In this document: positions 1 through 7,745 of the stretch, one piece after another
Layout: every line of letters starts with the position of its first letter
How positions within the stretch are numbered: position 1 is the stretch's first letter
Origin: Isotricha intestinalis
Lineage: Eukaryota > Ciliophora > Litostomatea > Vestibuliferida > Isotrichidae
NCBI GenBank assembly: GCA_023807065.1
Contig: JAJJLU010004225.1
Coordinates: forward strand, 1 to 16,393
Reading direction: 5' to 3'
Length of the DNA stretch: 16,393 bases
The notes under the pieces: generated by a model
What the model saw: the letters and a program-made list of their open reading frames with translations, nothing else
What the model was told of the DNA's origin: nothing
Database searches by the model: none
Program-made: the position numbers and the translations under genes

Positions 1-136
1 CTATTGGTTTATTATTTTTCATATCATTATCTTCATTTACCTTTATGGATTTATCCTCTTTATTTTTATGATTATTGTCTTCATCATCTTTTTTATTATT
101 ATATGGTGGATCTCCAGTTGGAGAAATAAAATCCAT
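1..136 (-). CDS. N-terminal fragment of an unrecognised hydrophilic protein (runs off left edge)
   Basis: On the minus strand an ATG at 136-134 opens a frame that stays free of stops to the window edge, giving 45 residues that begin MDFISPTGDPPYNNKKDDED. The stretch is hydrophilic, rich in Asp, Asn and Lys, with a Pro-Thr-Gly-Asp-Pro-Pro segment near the start, so it reads as a disordered N-terminus. The ATG follows a run of six A, matching the A-rich leaders of the other genes here. The rest of the gene lies outside the window, so no family can be named. The composition is coding-like (GGA, CCA, ACT and GAG codons) and clearly different from the AT-only DNA just upstream. Existence is fairly likely; function is unknown. 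Confidence 0.55.
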   Translation of the reverse strand, partial: MDFISPTGDPPYNNKKDDEDNNHKNKEDKSIKVNEDNDMKNNKPI

Positions 137-492
137 TTTTTTATAATTTTTATTTCATTGTTTTTATATATAAAAAAGGACATAAATTTTTATATCAAAA
201 AGAACACTTATTTTTCTTATAAAAAAGGTAAATAAAAGTCATATTTTAGGAAGAAAAGACAATAAATTTTTATTTCAGTCAAAATATATTTTAAAGGTAT
301 TTAAAAAAGTTTAAATTGTTATTTGAATTAAATAAAGAATATTAAAGAATCAAAAAAATCTTATTAAACGGTTTATTTTTTAAATAAAATATCTGAAAAA
401 AAATATAATTCATCATTAATATATTATTTTTTTACTTTTTTATAACTAAAAAATTAATTATTTTTATTTATTTCATTTAATAATCAATTATT

Positions 493-519
493 ATTAATTT
501 ATTTAATTTATTTAATTTT
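493..519. repeat. Short tandem repeat, 9-base unit TTTAATTTA
   Basis: Three adjacent 9-base units are present: an exact copy at 502-510, flanked by copies with one mismatch each at 493-501 and 511-519. In DNA this rich in A and T it may be simple slippage. Confidence 0.5.
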
Positions 520-732
520 AATTGTTCAAGCATAAAAAAATAATCTCATAAATAAATTATTAGTTTGAATAATAATACTTTAATAATAATTTATCAAACT
601 ATAGTTTCAAGTTAAGAATATTATTAAATTAACCAATTAAAAACTAACTTTAATATAATTAGAAAATTTATATCTTATTTACATTGAACCAAACAAAATT
701 TTTTTAAATTTTAAATAATATTATACTTAACT

Positions 733-828
733 CTAAAACTCAAATATATTTAGTTCTATTTGAATATTTGGATATCAATAATCTTCATATTTTCTCATTA
801 ATTGTTTTAATCTTTCCCAATTTTTCTT
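733..828 (-). pseudogene. Possible coding relic or lost exon, minus strand
   Basis: Read on the minus strand from 828, the frame gives a strikingly protein-like run, KKNWERLKQLMRKYEDY. Then comes TGA (777-775), then YPNIQIELNIFEF, then TAG (735-733). The codons are TGG, GAA, AGA, CAA and ATG, unlike the TAA-dense DNA on both sides, and TAA lies just upstream (831-829). It could be a decayed gene fragment, an exon of a spliced gene whose other parts I cannot see, or chance. I do not recognise a family. Confidence 0.2.
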
Positions 829-868
829 TTATAATTAAATAAATCTTTAATTGAGTTAAAGGAAAATT

Positions 869-1063
869 ATGTTATTCTTCATAATGTTTGTTATAAAATT
901 TTTTCATTCAACTAATAAAATTTTATATATTTTTTCTTTTAATGTAAATCATCAAAAAAAAACATTATTGAAATGGTTAAATTATATATTTACAGGAATT
1001 GAATTTTTTCAGATGTTTGTTTTATTATTTATTTCATTTAAAAATAAAAAATATTATTATTAA
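869..1063 (+). CDS. Dubious small ORF, 64 residues
   Basis: An ATG-to-TAA frame of 64 codons is rich in Phe, Ile and Lys, with hydrophobic stretches near residues 1-10 and 41-56. Its composition is close to that of translated AT-rich noncoding DNA, so it may be spurious. In its favour, it contains TGG, CAG and CAT codons and follows an A-rich leader. It has no recognisable domain and stands alone between two minus-strand genes. Confidence 0.15.
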   Translation: MLFFIMFVIKFFHSTNKILYIFSFNVNHQKKTLLKWLNYIFTGIEFFQMFVLLFISFKNKKYYY

Positions 1064-1350
1064 TTATATTAAGTAACTATATATTAAAATAAAAAAAAAT
1101 TATTATTATTATTATAAGTGAAATTAATATAAAGGGGATAAATTATTATATGTAAAATTTAATAAGCATTTAAAATTCATTATTTTTATTTAAATAAACA
1201 AAAAAAGATTTAAAGAATTTAATATTAATTAAACTTAAATTGATTTTAAATTTAAAATCTCATTATAAATATTTAGCAAAAGATAAATAAATTTAATGTT
1301 GAAAAAAAGATAAAAATATTTTTCTAATTTTATTATTATGATTTATTTAA
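1064..1350. other. Intergenic AT-rich stretch with a short ATT repeat
   Basis: No convincing frame is open here. A five-unit ATT microsatellite lies at 1099-1113, just after a run of nine A. The right end is the region downstream of the minus-strand gene that stops at 1351. Confidence 0.4.
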
Positions 1351-1995
1351 TTATTTATAATGTATCATCGGAGAATAATTTGGTGTATCAAATAAAAAAA
1401 CTTCATTAAGAATATTTCTCCTAAGAACATCATGAATTGATTGTTCTTGAATTATTCTATTACTATTATAATCCCTATTTTTATTTAATTTATCATCACT
1501 TGCATATAAATCTTTTAAACTTTCTGATAATTTCCTTAAATATTTTATGCTTTTTTTAATTAAATATTTTTTACTATATTCAATTTTTTTCTTTTTTATT
1601 CTATTTGTTCTAGGTCCTAAACTTTGTTTTAATTGAGATATTTTTTTCTTAACAAATATTAATTCTTTCATTGTTTTCTTTTTTTTTATTTCTTTTTTTC
1701 TTGGAGAAATAGATAAAAAATTTAAAAATGAAGGAATTTTTTTATGAATATTTTTTCTTTTAGAAGTATTATTTTCAAAATCTTTTCTATTTCCAAAATT
1801 ACTTGGTTGACCTATTTCAATTGGGTTTTCCATAAATACTTGAAAATAATTTATTGAAAAATCATCATTAATATCTTTTAAATCTTTAGAATTGATTTTC
1901 ATTATTGTTTTCTTTATATTTTTATTCAATTCATTTGATACTAGTATTAATAATTTTGATCTAAATAAATTTACTTTTTTCATATTGACTTTCAT
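1351..1995 (-). CDS. Hypothetical basic protein, 214 residues
   Basis: The frame runs from ATG (1995) to TAA; a second ATG four codons later could also be the start. The protein is strongly basic and Lys/Ile/Asn-rich. It has no signal peptide and no convincing membrane helix. Residues about 95-165 form a dense Lys-rich stretch likely to be helical, with clusters KKEIKKKKTMKE and RIKKKKIEY that could bind nucleic acid or target the nucleus. The last 45 residues are less basic and contain a hydrophobic patch (ILNEVFLFDTP). I recognise no family. The codon pattern and length support a real gene. It lies head-to-head with the plus-strand gene at 2236, with about 240 bases between. Confidence 0.6.
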   Translation of the reverse strand: MKVNMKKVNLFRSKLLILVSNELNKNIKKTIMKINSKDLKDINDDFSINYFQVFMENPIEIGQPSNFGNRKDFENNTSKRKNIHKKIPSFLNFLSISPRKKEIKKKKTMKELIFVKKKISQLKQSLGPRTNRIKKKKIEYSKKYLIKKSIKYLRKLSESLKDLYASDDKLNKNRDYNSNRIIQEQSIHDVLRRNILNEVFLFDTPNYSPMIHYK

Positions 1996-2235
1996 TTTTA
2001 TATAATATTCAAAATTATTATATATCTAATTAAAATTTTCATTCTTTAAAAATTATTAAAGCTTTATTAAGTTTATTTTATTAGATTGAAAGTCAAAATT
2101 ATTTTCATTATTTATTATGAAAAAAAATATTACGTGAAATAAAAGTATAGTTAATGTTAATAAAGAAATAATTTTTTTTATGCTAAATATAAACTTATAA
2201 AAAAATTACAAAATTGAAAATAATTCAAAAGAAAA

Positions 2236-2778
2236 ATGAATAATACTTTTCATAAAAATATTATAATTTTATTTTTTATAATGAAAGATGAAACAATTGA
2301 AAATGAAAAAAATTTGAGGGTTTCAGAAAATAATAATTCAAAATCTACTTTAACAAATTCAATACATTCAAATTTACCAAATTTAATTAAATTAATTAAA
2401 AAAGAAGAAGATCTTTTATTTAAAAGTGAAAGAAAATCCGAAAATGAAGAAGAAATTTATAATATTGAAAATAAGATTGAAGAAAATGAAAAAAAAGGAA
2501 ATATAAATGAAAATCAAATTTATTCAAGAGAAAATTTTGTTTCAAATAGAGAAACAATATTACCTTTAAAAATTATTGATAAAAATTATAAAAAAATTAA
2601 TTCAAATGTTTCAATTCAAAATACAGAATCTATTGAATTAAATATTGATAAAATACTTATTAAAAAAAAATTAAACAACAGGTCCTCAAGTCAATATTTT
2701 ATAATTAAAATTAGTTTTCTCCTTGTTTTTATTATATTTATTAGTTTATTTTTGTATTATATTTATTCAATTTATTGA
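2236..2778 (+). CDS. Hypothetical C-terminally anchored membrane protein, 180 residues
   Basis: About 150 hydrophilic residues rich in Glu, Asn and Ser are followed by one hydrophobic helix at roughly 155-178, which ends at the C-terminus. That is the layout of a tail-anchored protein with a cytosolic head. The middle (residues 53-95) is acidic and probably helical. SNAREs share this topology, but I see no heptad pattern with a central Gln or Arg layer, so I do not call it one. The start at 2236 has a good AAAA leader but adds a short hydrophobic stretch; the ATG at 2281 would give a cleaner 165-residue protein. The stop is TGA. The same-strand receptor gene begins 124 bases downstream. Confidence 0.55.
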   Translation: MNNTFHKNIIILFFIMKDETIENEKNLRVSENNNSKSTLTNSIHSNLPNLIKLIKKEEDLLFKSERKSENEEEIYNIENKIEENEKKGNINENQIYSRENFVSNRETILPLKIIDKNYKKINSNVSIQNTESIELNIDKILIKKKLNNRSSSQYFIIKISFLLVFIIFISLFLYYIYSIY

Positions 2779-2902
2779 AATATCAAGGTAAAGTTTTTTA
2801 TTTTTCAAAAAAAGAATAAGGTAATTAAGTAAATAATTTTTAAAAATATTTTTTTTTTCAACATTATTTTAATAAAAGTAGTTAAAATATTTTTTTATTT
2901 AA

Positions 2903-3901
2903 ATGAATATTTTTGCAAGTGATTTACAACAATATATATATTTGTTAGGAGGATTAATTACAATGATTGTTTTAATTGTACTTTTAGATGAGCAATTTAA
3001 AATTGAAAAAAAAGGAATTATAGTTAATAGCTTAATAATAATGAGTTTTTCTGAAATATTAAATTCTATTGTTCAATTAATCAATTGTTTAAAAAAAACA
3101 ATTGATAAAACATACATATGTTATATCCAAATACAAGTAAGTATTTTTTCAGATATTTGTACTATATTAATGAGTTTAATAATTTCAAGAGAAATAACTT
3201 TTTTATTACATTATAATGATTTTTCATCTTTTGGTTCAAAATCTCCTATTAATATATATTTAATTGGATTTTTTATTCCATTAATAACATCAATAATTTT
3301 TTTTTACTTTGAAATTAAAAAAATAAAAAGAGATATAGATTATGTATGTTATATATCTAAACCTGAACTTTATTTTGGAATAGTAATATTTTGGATCTTA
3401 ATTATAATAAGTATATTTTATTCAATTAAGGCATTACTTTTTATCAAAAAGAAAAAAAAAGAATACATTCAATTCGAAGAAGAATTAATTACTGATAATG
3501 AAGAAATAAATTCTTCAAAAGAAAATATAAAATTTTCTGAAAAATTAAATCAAATATATCAAAAAAATCTTAAATATCCTATTTGTATATCAATTATTTG
3601 GATCTTTGGAACAGTAATAAGATTTATTCATTCTTTGATTGGGGATGAAGATAAATACAAAAATTTATTGAAATACATGTTTGTTATTCAATCAGTATTT
3701 TCTTCATTTAGAGGATTAATATATTGTTTTGTTTATTTTAATAAAGAAAATTGTTGTTGTTTTAATGATTCAAATGAAAAAAAAGAAACTAAATCAACTT
3801 CAATTAATACTTTAATTCCAAATGATGATATGAGTTTAAATAATAAATCTGATAATGATAAAAATTCTATTGAAGATAGTTTGGTGACTTTTAGTTTATG
3901 A
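2903..3901 (+). CDS. Seven-helix receptor, cAMP-receptor-like (class E type)
   Basis: This is probably a G-protein-coupled receptor of the Dictyostelium cAR-like family. Seven hydrophobic segments lie near residues 11-30, 38-62, 71-98, 115-136, 155-180, 224-246 and 257-279. The second helix has the pattern IIMSFSEIL, close to the family's LS-x-S-D-L. Helix 7 ends RGLIYCFVYF, matching the family's QG-x-x-N-x-x-VY. Cys73 before helix 3 and Cys149 in the second extracellular loop could form the usual disulfide. The third intracellular loop (about 181-223) is long and charged. Three Cys in a row (284-286) just after helix 7 look like a palmitoylation site, followed by a Ser/Thr/Asn-rich tail suited to phosphorylation. 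There is no cleavable signal peptide. The 332-residue length fits the family. The ligand cannot be told from sequence. Confidence 0.6.
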   Translation: MNIFASDLQQYIYLLGGLITMIVLIVLLDEQFKIEKKGIIVNSLIIMSFSEILNSIVQLINCLKKTIDKTYICYIQIQVSIFSDICTILMSLIISREITFLLHYNDFSSFGSKSPINIYLIGFFIPLITSIIFFYFEIKKIKRDIDYVCYISKPELYFGIVIFWILIIISIFYSIKALLFIKKKKKEYIQFEEELITDNEEINSSKENIKFSEKLNQIYQKNLKYPICISIIWIFGTVIRFIHSLIGDEDKYKNLLKYMFVIQSVFSSFRGLIYCFVYFNKENCCCFNDSNEKKETKSTSINTLIPNDDMSLNNKSDNDKNSIEDSLVTFSL

Positions 3902-4054
3902 AATTTAATTAATCAATATTTAAATATATATTTTTTTAGATTTGATGATACTTTTATTTTCTAATATTTTCAAAGATTTTTAATAATAGACGATTTTAAA
4001 TATATTCTATATTTAAAAATATTAGATTTAAAATATAATATATATTTTATTATT

Positions 4055-4076
4055 GTTTAATATTATATTATTAAAC
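4055..4076. repeat. Perfect 8-base inverted repeat, possible hairpin
   Basis: GTTTAATA and TATTAAAC pair perfectly around a 6-base TTATAT loop. It lies about 150 bases after the receptor stop codon, in a transcript-end region. It might mark RNA 3' processing or be chance in AT-rich DNA. Confidence 0.3.
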
Positions 4077-4128
4077 CATAAATAATTAATTAAATTTGAA
4101 TATTGATGAATAAATAATTTATTTTTTT

Positions 4129-4512
4129 GGTGAAGGCAAGCTAAGATGGAATGAAGGCAATTCTTTCTATGTTCCTTTTTTCTTGACTGAACTTGCTAAA
4201 ATAATTAAGTACTTTGACGGTCTCTTCAAATTATTTATTATTGTTTGAGGAAATTCCAAGAAGTTTACATTAATAAAACTTCTTATTGAATTAAGAGAAA
4301 TATTTAATAAATAATTTAAAAATATATTCCAGTCTTCTTGAAAACTTATTAAAATATAGGAGATAAAATTAAACAACAAAATAAAATAAAAATATAAAAA
4401 TGAAATTATTAATTACTCTATTTATAATGAATTTTTTATTATTTATTTATATCAATATTTTATTTTTTCTTTTAAGAATATATTTCTTACTGAAAATATA
4501 CAATACCTACGA
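4129..4512 (+). pseudogene. Possible decayed coding sequence in a GC-richer island
   Basis: The stretch 4129-4240 has markedly more G and C than the surrounding DNA. Read on the plus strand it gives GEGKLRWNEGNSFYVPFF and then a helical-looking run to a TGA at 4246. The same frame then continues through 21, 8, 5 and 9 open codons, broken by TAA, TGA, TAG and TAA, and ends with about 41 open codons up to roughly 4512. Five stops in about 130 codons is fewer than this base composition would give by chance. The first 17 residues resemble a MORN repeat (G-x-G-x-L-x-W-x-x-G), but the later conserved Gly is replaced by Val. The minus strand is also open for 70 codons here, so the sense strand is not certain. 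TGAAGGCAA occurs twice, at 4131 and 4152. Confidence 0.3.
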
Positions 4513-4543
4513 TAATGATAAAAAATAACAAAATTTGTTTTAT

Positions 4544-5443
4544 TTATATTGTTGTTTTTTTAGCAAATCTTGAAAATTTAGAAGGAGTAATAAGATTGTT
4601 ATTACTTTTATTATTATTTGTCAAAATTCCTTTAAAATTACTATTATATCTATTTGAATAAGAAATATAAGATATTTTAGAAATATTGTCATTATTAGAT
4701 AAATTTGTACTACTTCGAAAAGTTGTATGTTTTAATTTCCCATATTTTTTTTTTCCTTCTATATTTGAACTATAGGTTATTGGAGAACTATTAATAATTT
4801 CATTTTCAATTAATTGAAATTCTTTAGTAAATTTATTTTTAGTTTTTTTTAAAAGAGTTGTATTTTTTTTTTTATTTGTTCTTAAATTTCCTTGTGATTT
4901 AAAAGCAGGATTTTGATAAAATGATTTTGAATGAGTTTTACTTGTTATTTTTCTTCTTGATATTATATTAATAAAATTTTTTGCTTTTTGTCTTAAATAT
5001 TTTATAGATAAATTAGTTTGGTCTTTTTTATTTATATTTGATAATAATTCTATTGGTGTTGCGTATTTAAATTTTTTATTTTCATTAGATATTTTTTCTA
5101 TTTCTTTTTCATCTAAATCTAATCTATCATAAAATGTTTTATTTTTTTTTTCTGAAATTAAAATTTTATTTATTGTTCTAAATATTTCCATATATGGAGT
5201 AATACTTTCATTTTCTATTATTTGTGAATCATCATAAAATTTTTTTTGATTTTCTTTACTCTTTTTTGTTGAAAATTCATATGAATTTTCTATAAAAATT
5301 TCTATATTTCCATATAATTTATATATTTCTTTTGGTGAAATTGTGTTTATCAAAGTTTCTGATTTTATAAAATTATTAATTTCTGATTGAATTTTTAATA
5401 AAAGTATTGTTCTAACCTCATTTGCTTTTTTACTTTTAGACAT
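4544..5443 (-). CDS. Hypothetical basic, partly disordered protein, 299 residues
   Basis: The frame runs from ATG (5443) to TAA. Residues about 1-160 look mostly helical, with alternating charged and hydrophobic residues. Residues 160-299 are a basic, Ser/Thr/Asn/Lys-rich tail with little hydrophobic content, probably disordered and a likely phosphorylation target. There is no signal peptide or membrane helix. I recognise no domain. The start is well defined: an in-frame ATG after ACAAAG, with only 35 bases to the ATG of the plus-strand gene at 5479. The two probably share a promoter. A cytoskeletal or nuclear role would fit the composition, but that is a guess. Confidence 0.6.
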   Translation of the reverse strand: MSKSKKANEVRTILLLKIQSEINNFIKSETLINTISPKEIYKLYGNIEIFIENSYEFSTKKSKENQKKFYDDSQIIENESITPYMEIFRTINKILISEKKNKTFYDRLDLDEKEIEKISNENKKFKYATPIELLSNINKKDQTNLSIKYLRQKAKNFINIISRRKITSKTHSKSFYQNPAFKSQGNLRTNKKKNTTLLKKTKNKFTKEFQLIENEIINSSPITYSSNIEGKKKYGKLKHTTFRSSTNLSNNDNISKISYISYSNRYNSNFKGILTNNNKSNNNLITPSKFSRFAKKTTI

Positions 5444-5478
5444 CTTTGTTTTTATAATTTATTAAATAATTATATTAT
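5444..5478. promoter_or_regulatory. Very short divergent promoter region
   Basis: Only 35 bases separate the two divergent start codons if the plus-strand gene begins at 5479. The stretch is nearly all A/T. If that gene really starts at an internal ATG (5617 or 5701), the shared region extends to about 170-260 bases. No specific motif is visible. Confidence 0.4.
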
Positions 5479-6231
5479 ATGTATCTTAAAATTCTTAATT
5501 TATTATTTTTGCTTATAAATTGTATCAGAGGAAAAAGAATAATTAATTTAAATCTAAATAAATATTTTCATGAAATCAAATATTATATTTATTGTATTTT
5601 TAAATTTTTTTATAAAATGCTTAAAAAAATGTTTTGTAAAAAGTATGATAAAAATATCAAAAAAACAATTTGTTTAAAAACTACTAAAAAAACAAGTATT
5701 ATGGCCCCAATAGAATTCAAAAAAAAACAAAATCAAAATCAAGAGATAATATTTACATCAAAAAAAACAAATTTCTTAAATTATAAAAATTTAGGATTAA
5801 ATTTATTTAAATCAAATTCTAATTTCCAAAGATTTAATAGGAATGAAAAATATAATTCATATTTAAATTCTAAAAGTTCAATAAGAACACAAACTAATTC
5901 CTCAAATTTATATTTAACAACAAATACAACATTTAATATAGATAAGTCTAAAATTAAAATTCATACTTCTAAAAGTGAGAGTAAAAATTATTTATTAAAA
6001 AAAAAAATGAATTTACAAAATGAAATAATTAAATTAAAAACACAAAAATATAATTTATTAAAAGAACAAAAAGATTTAATTGAAAATAAAAATAAATTAA
6101 ATTCAATAAGTGATGATTTAAAAAAAATTAATTTAATAATTAATAATTATAAGAAAGATTATACTGAATTAAATATTCAATGTTTAAATTTGAAAAATAA
6201 TCTTAATTTAATTCAAAAAGAAAATAAATGA
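5479..6231 (+). CDS. Hypothetical coiled-coil protein, 250 residues
   Basis: The C-terminal third (about 170-250) is a clear coiled coil, with regular Leu/Ile spacing among Lys, Glu and Asn. Residues 75-170 are a basic Ser/Asn/Thr-rich linker. The N-terminus is odd: two hydrophobic, Phe/Tyr-rich stretches (about 4-16 and 35-47), a CysArgGlyLysArg-type break between them, and a Lys/Cys-rich patch. These could be a signal or membrane anchor. Alternatively translation may start at Met47 (5617) or Met75 (5701, ATGGCC), making a soluble coiled-coil protein. The frame is stop-free from 5479, which favours the long form only weakly. The stop is TGA. It is divergent from the gene at 4544-5443. Confidence 0.55.
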   Translation: MYLKILNLLFLLINCIRGKRIINLNLNKYFHEIKYYIYCIFKFFYKMLKKMFCKKYDKNIKKTICLKTTKKTSIMAPIEFKKKQNQNQEIIFTSKKTNFLNYKNLGLNLFKSNSNFQRFNRNEKYNSYLNSKSSIRTQTNSSNLYLTTNTTFNIDKSKIKIHTSKSESKNYLLKKKMNLQNEIIKLKTQKYNLLKEQKDLIENKNKLNSISDDLKKINLIINNYKKDYTELNIQCLNLKNNLNLIQKENK

Positions 6232-6427
6232 TATAAATAAATTTAATAAAAATACAACCATTTAAAATATAAATATATAAAAACATTTTTTATTTATTTA
6301 ATGAACTTATCCCATATAATGAACAAAATTACTATAAATATAAATAAATTTCTATACTTAAAGGGTAACTAAAGAGATTATCTTAGAAATTTTATAAAAC
6401 CTCATAGAAATGCTTTTTAAAAGTAAT
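6232..6427. other. Short convergent intergenic region
   Basis: This region lies between the 3' ends of the coiled-coil gene and the phosphatase-like gene. It is AT-rich with no open frame of note. No terminator-like motif is evident. Confidence 0.4.
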
Positions 6428-7474
6428 TTAAAAAAAGCTTTGAAAAGTACTTTCAATAAATTCTCCAATATCATTTTTTTTATACATATCATTTAGTAAA
6501 ATTCCTAAATTTAACAATTCCTCATCATTTTCATTTTTTCTATTATAAGGACTAATAGGGATTCCATTTCTTAAATATAATCCAAAATTAATTGCAGAAG
6601 AATCCACAATTATAATATCATTAACATTAATTCCTTCAATAATTCTTAAATCCTTAAAAAAAATATTTTGATCTTTAACATTAATTTTAAAGCATTTGTC
6701 TCTATATAATTTTAAAAAAAATATTTTATTAGAATTATCTAAAATTTCTAGTAAAGAATCAGCATAAAATTTTTCACATGAAGTATAAATACAAATAAAA
6801 TAATTATCTTTTATCATGTTGATCATTTCATTAAAATGAGGTCTTATTTCAACTCCTATATTTACATATAATCCAGAAGGTAATTTTATTTTTATTATTT
6901 TTTCATAATCATAATAATCATCATATTCACAATGTAATAATACATTTTCAATATCAAATAATACAATTCTTTTTAAACCATTTTTATTTCCAACTTTTAA
7001 AGGAAAAGGAAAATTAATTTTGTTATCAAAATTAAATTGAAAATTTTTTATTTTTTCAATTATTTCTTTTATTGTTTTTTTTGAATATTTTTTTTCTTGA
7101 ATATTAGAAAAAGAATTTAAATTATTGTTATTTGTAATAATTGGTTGAATAAAATCAGTAAAAGAAGAAGGTTTTTTTGAATTTAAATGTATAGAAGTTA
7201 AAGAATTTTCTTCTTCATCACTCTCTTTTTTTAAAGAAACACTTTGAAATTTATGTAAAAATGAAGGCATAATTTTCATTGTTTTTACATGTTTTTCTCC
7301 TCTATAATTATTACTTTTTTTTTTAATATTTTCTTCTTCATTAAAATTAATAGTTGAATGACTTTCTGTTGGAGTAAATAACATTTTTGCTGTTTTTATT
7401 TTTTTGGATTTTCTTATTTGAATTGAAGGAGAATTATAATTACCAAAGTACACTTCATTATCACTATCGAACAT
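6428..7474 (-). CDS. NIF/FCP-type (CTD phosphatase-like) HAD protein with altered catalytic residues
   Basis: Residues about 165-345 form an FCP1/SCP-like (NLI-interacting factor) phosphatase domain of the HAD superfamily. Such enzymes remove phosphate from Ser/Thr proteins such as the RNA polymerase II tail. The family motif DxDx(T/V) appears as D174-I-E176-N-V178, followed by LLHC. The motif II Thr lies in IYTSCEKFYAD (T231). The Lys-Asp pair is K274-D275 in FFKDLR. The last acidic motif, usually DN or DD, is D291-S292 in VDSSAINFG. The NGIPISPY segment and the EELLNL stretch complete the fold. The second Asp, normally the acid/base, is Glu, and the Asn after the last Asp is Ser, so activity may be reduced or lost. 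Residues 1-130 are a disordered Ser/Asn/Lys-rich extension. The sequence looks nearest to the ciliate branch of the family. Confidence 0.8.
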   Translation of the reverse strand: MFDSDNEVYFGNYNSPSIQIRKSKKIKTAKMLFTPTESHSTINFNEEENIKKKSNNYRGEKHVKTMKIMPSFLHKFQSVSLKKESDEEENSLTSIHLNSKKPSSFTDFIQPIITNNNNLNSFSNIQEKKYSKKTIKEIIEKIKNFQFNFDNKINFPFPLKVGNKNGLKRIVLFDIENVLLHCEYDDYYDYEKIIKIKLPSGLYVNIGVEIRPHFNEMINMIKDNYFICIYTSCEKFYADSLLEILDNSNKIFFLKLYRDKCFKINVKDQNIFFKDLRIIEGINVNDIIIVDSSAINFGLYLRNGIPISPYNRKNENDEELLNLGILLNDMYKKNDIGEFIESTFQSFF

Positions 7475-7745
7475 TTTTTTTCTTTTATTTTTTTTTTTAA
7501 ATATTTTAAATTTTATTTGTTTTTTAATTTTTGTTTGTTGAAGAAAAAAATTTCTATTTTAAATTTTTTAAATTTAAATATTGAAAAAAGTTAAATTAAT
7601 TTATTGATGGATTTTTTTTCAATGATATTTTTATATTTAATTCAATTATTTTAGTTTTATAATTTTTAAATAATTTTATAAGATTAAATGTTTTAAAATA
7701 AATAAACATTTTTATATTTTTCCTAATTATATATATTCTAATTTA
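7475..7745. other. Intergenic region between two minus-strand genes
   Basis: This AT-rich spacer lies upstream of the phosphatase-like gene and downstream of the LRR gene. On the sense (minus) strand the 20 bases before the phosphatase-like ATG are almost all A. No reading frame or other motif stands out. Confidence 0.4.

Larger units (their letters stand above)
137..868. other. Gene-poor AT-rich stretch
   Basis: This is almost pure A/T with frequent stops in every frame. It holds the upstream region of the leftmost gene, a short 9-base tandem repeat near 493-519, and one coding-like scrap on the minus strand at 733-828 (listed separately). I see no RNA gene or mobile element. Confidence 0.5.
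3902..4543. other. Gene-poor stretch between convergent genes
   Basis: This region separates the 3' ends of the receptor gene and the minus-strand gene at 4544. It holds a small hairpin (4055-4076) and a GC-richer, coding-like relic (4129 onward), both listed separately. The rest is AT-rich and stop-dense. Confidence 0.5.

Noticed and set aside
2236..2778. SNARE identity for the C-terminally anchored protein
   Set aside because: The topology fits, but there is no SNARE heptad pattern with a central Gln or Arg.
4167..4379. Minus-strand 70-codon frame ending in TAG
   Set aside because: It lies opposite the GC-richer plus-strand relic. It has no domain, and continuing past TAG gives only about 17 more codons. 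It is mentioned as the alternative strand rather than called a gene.
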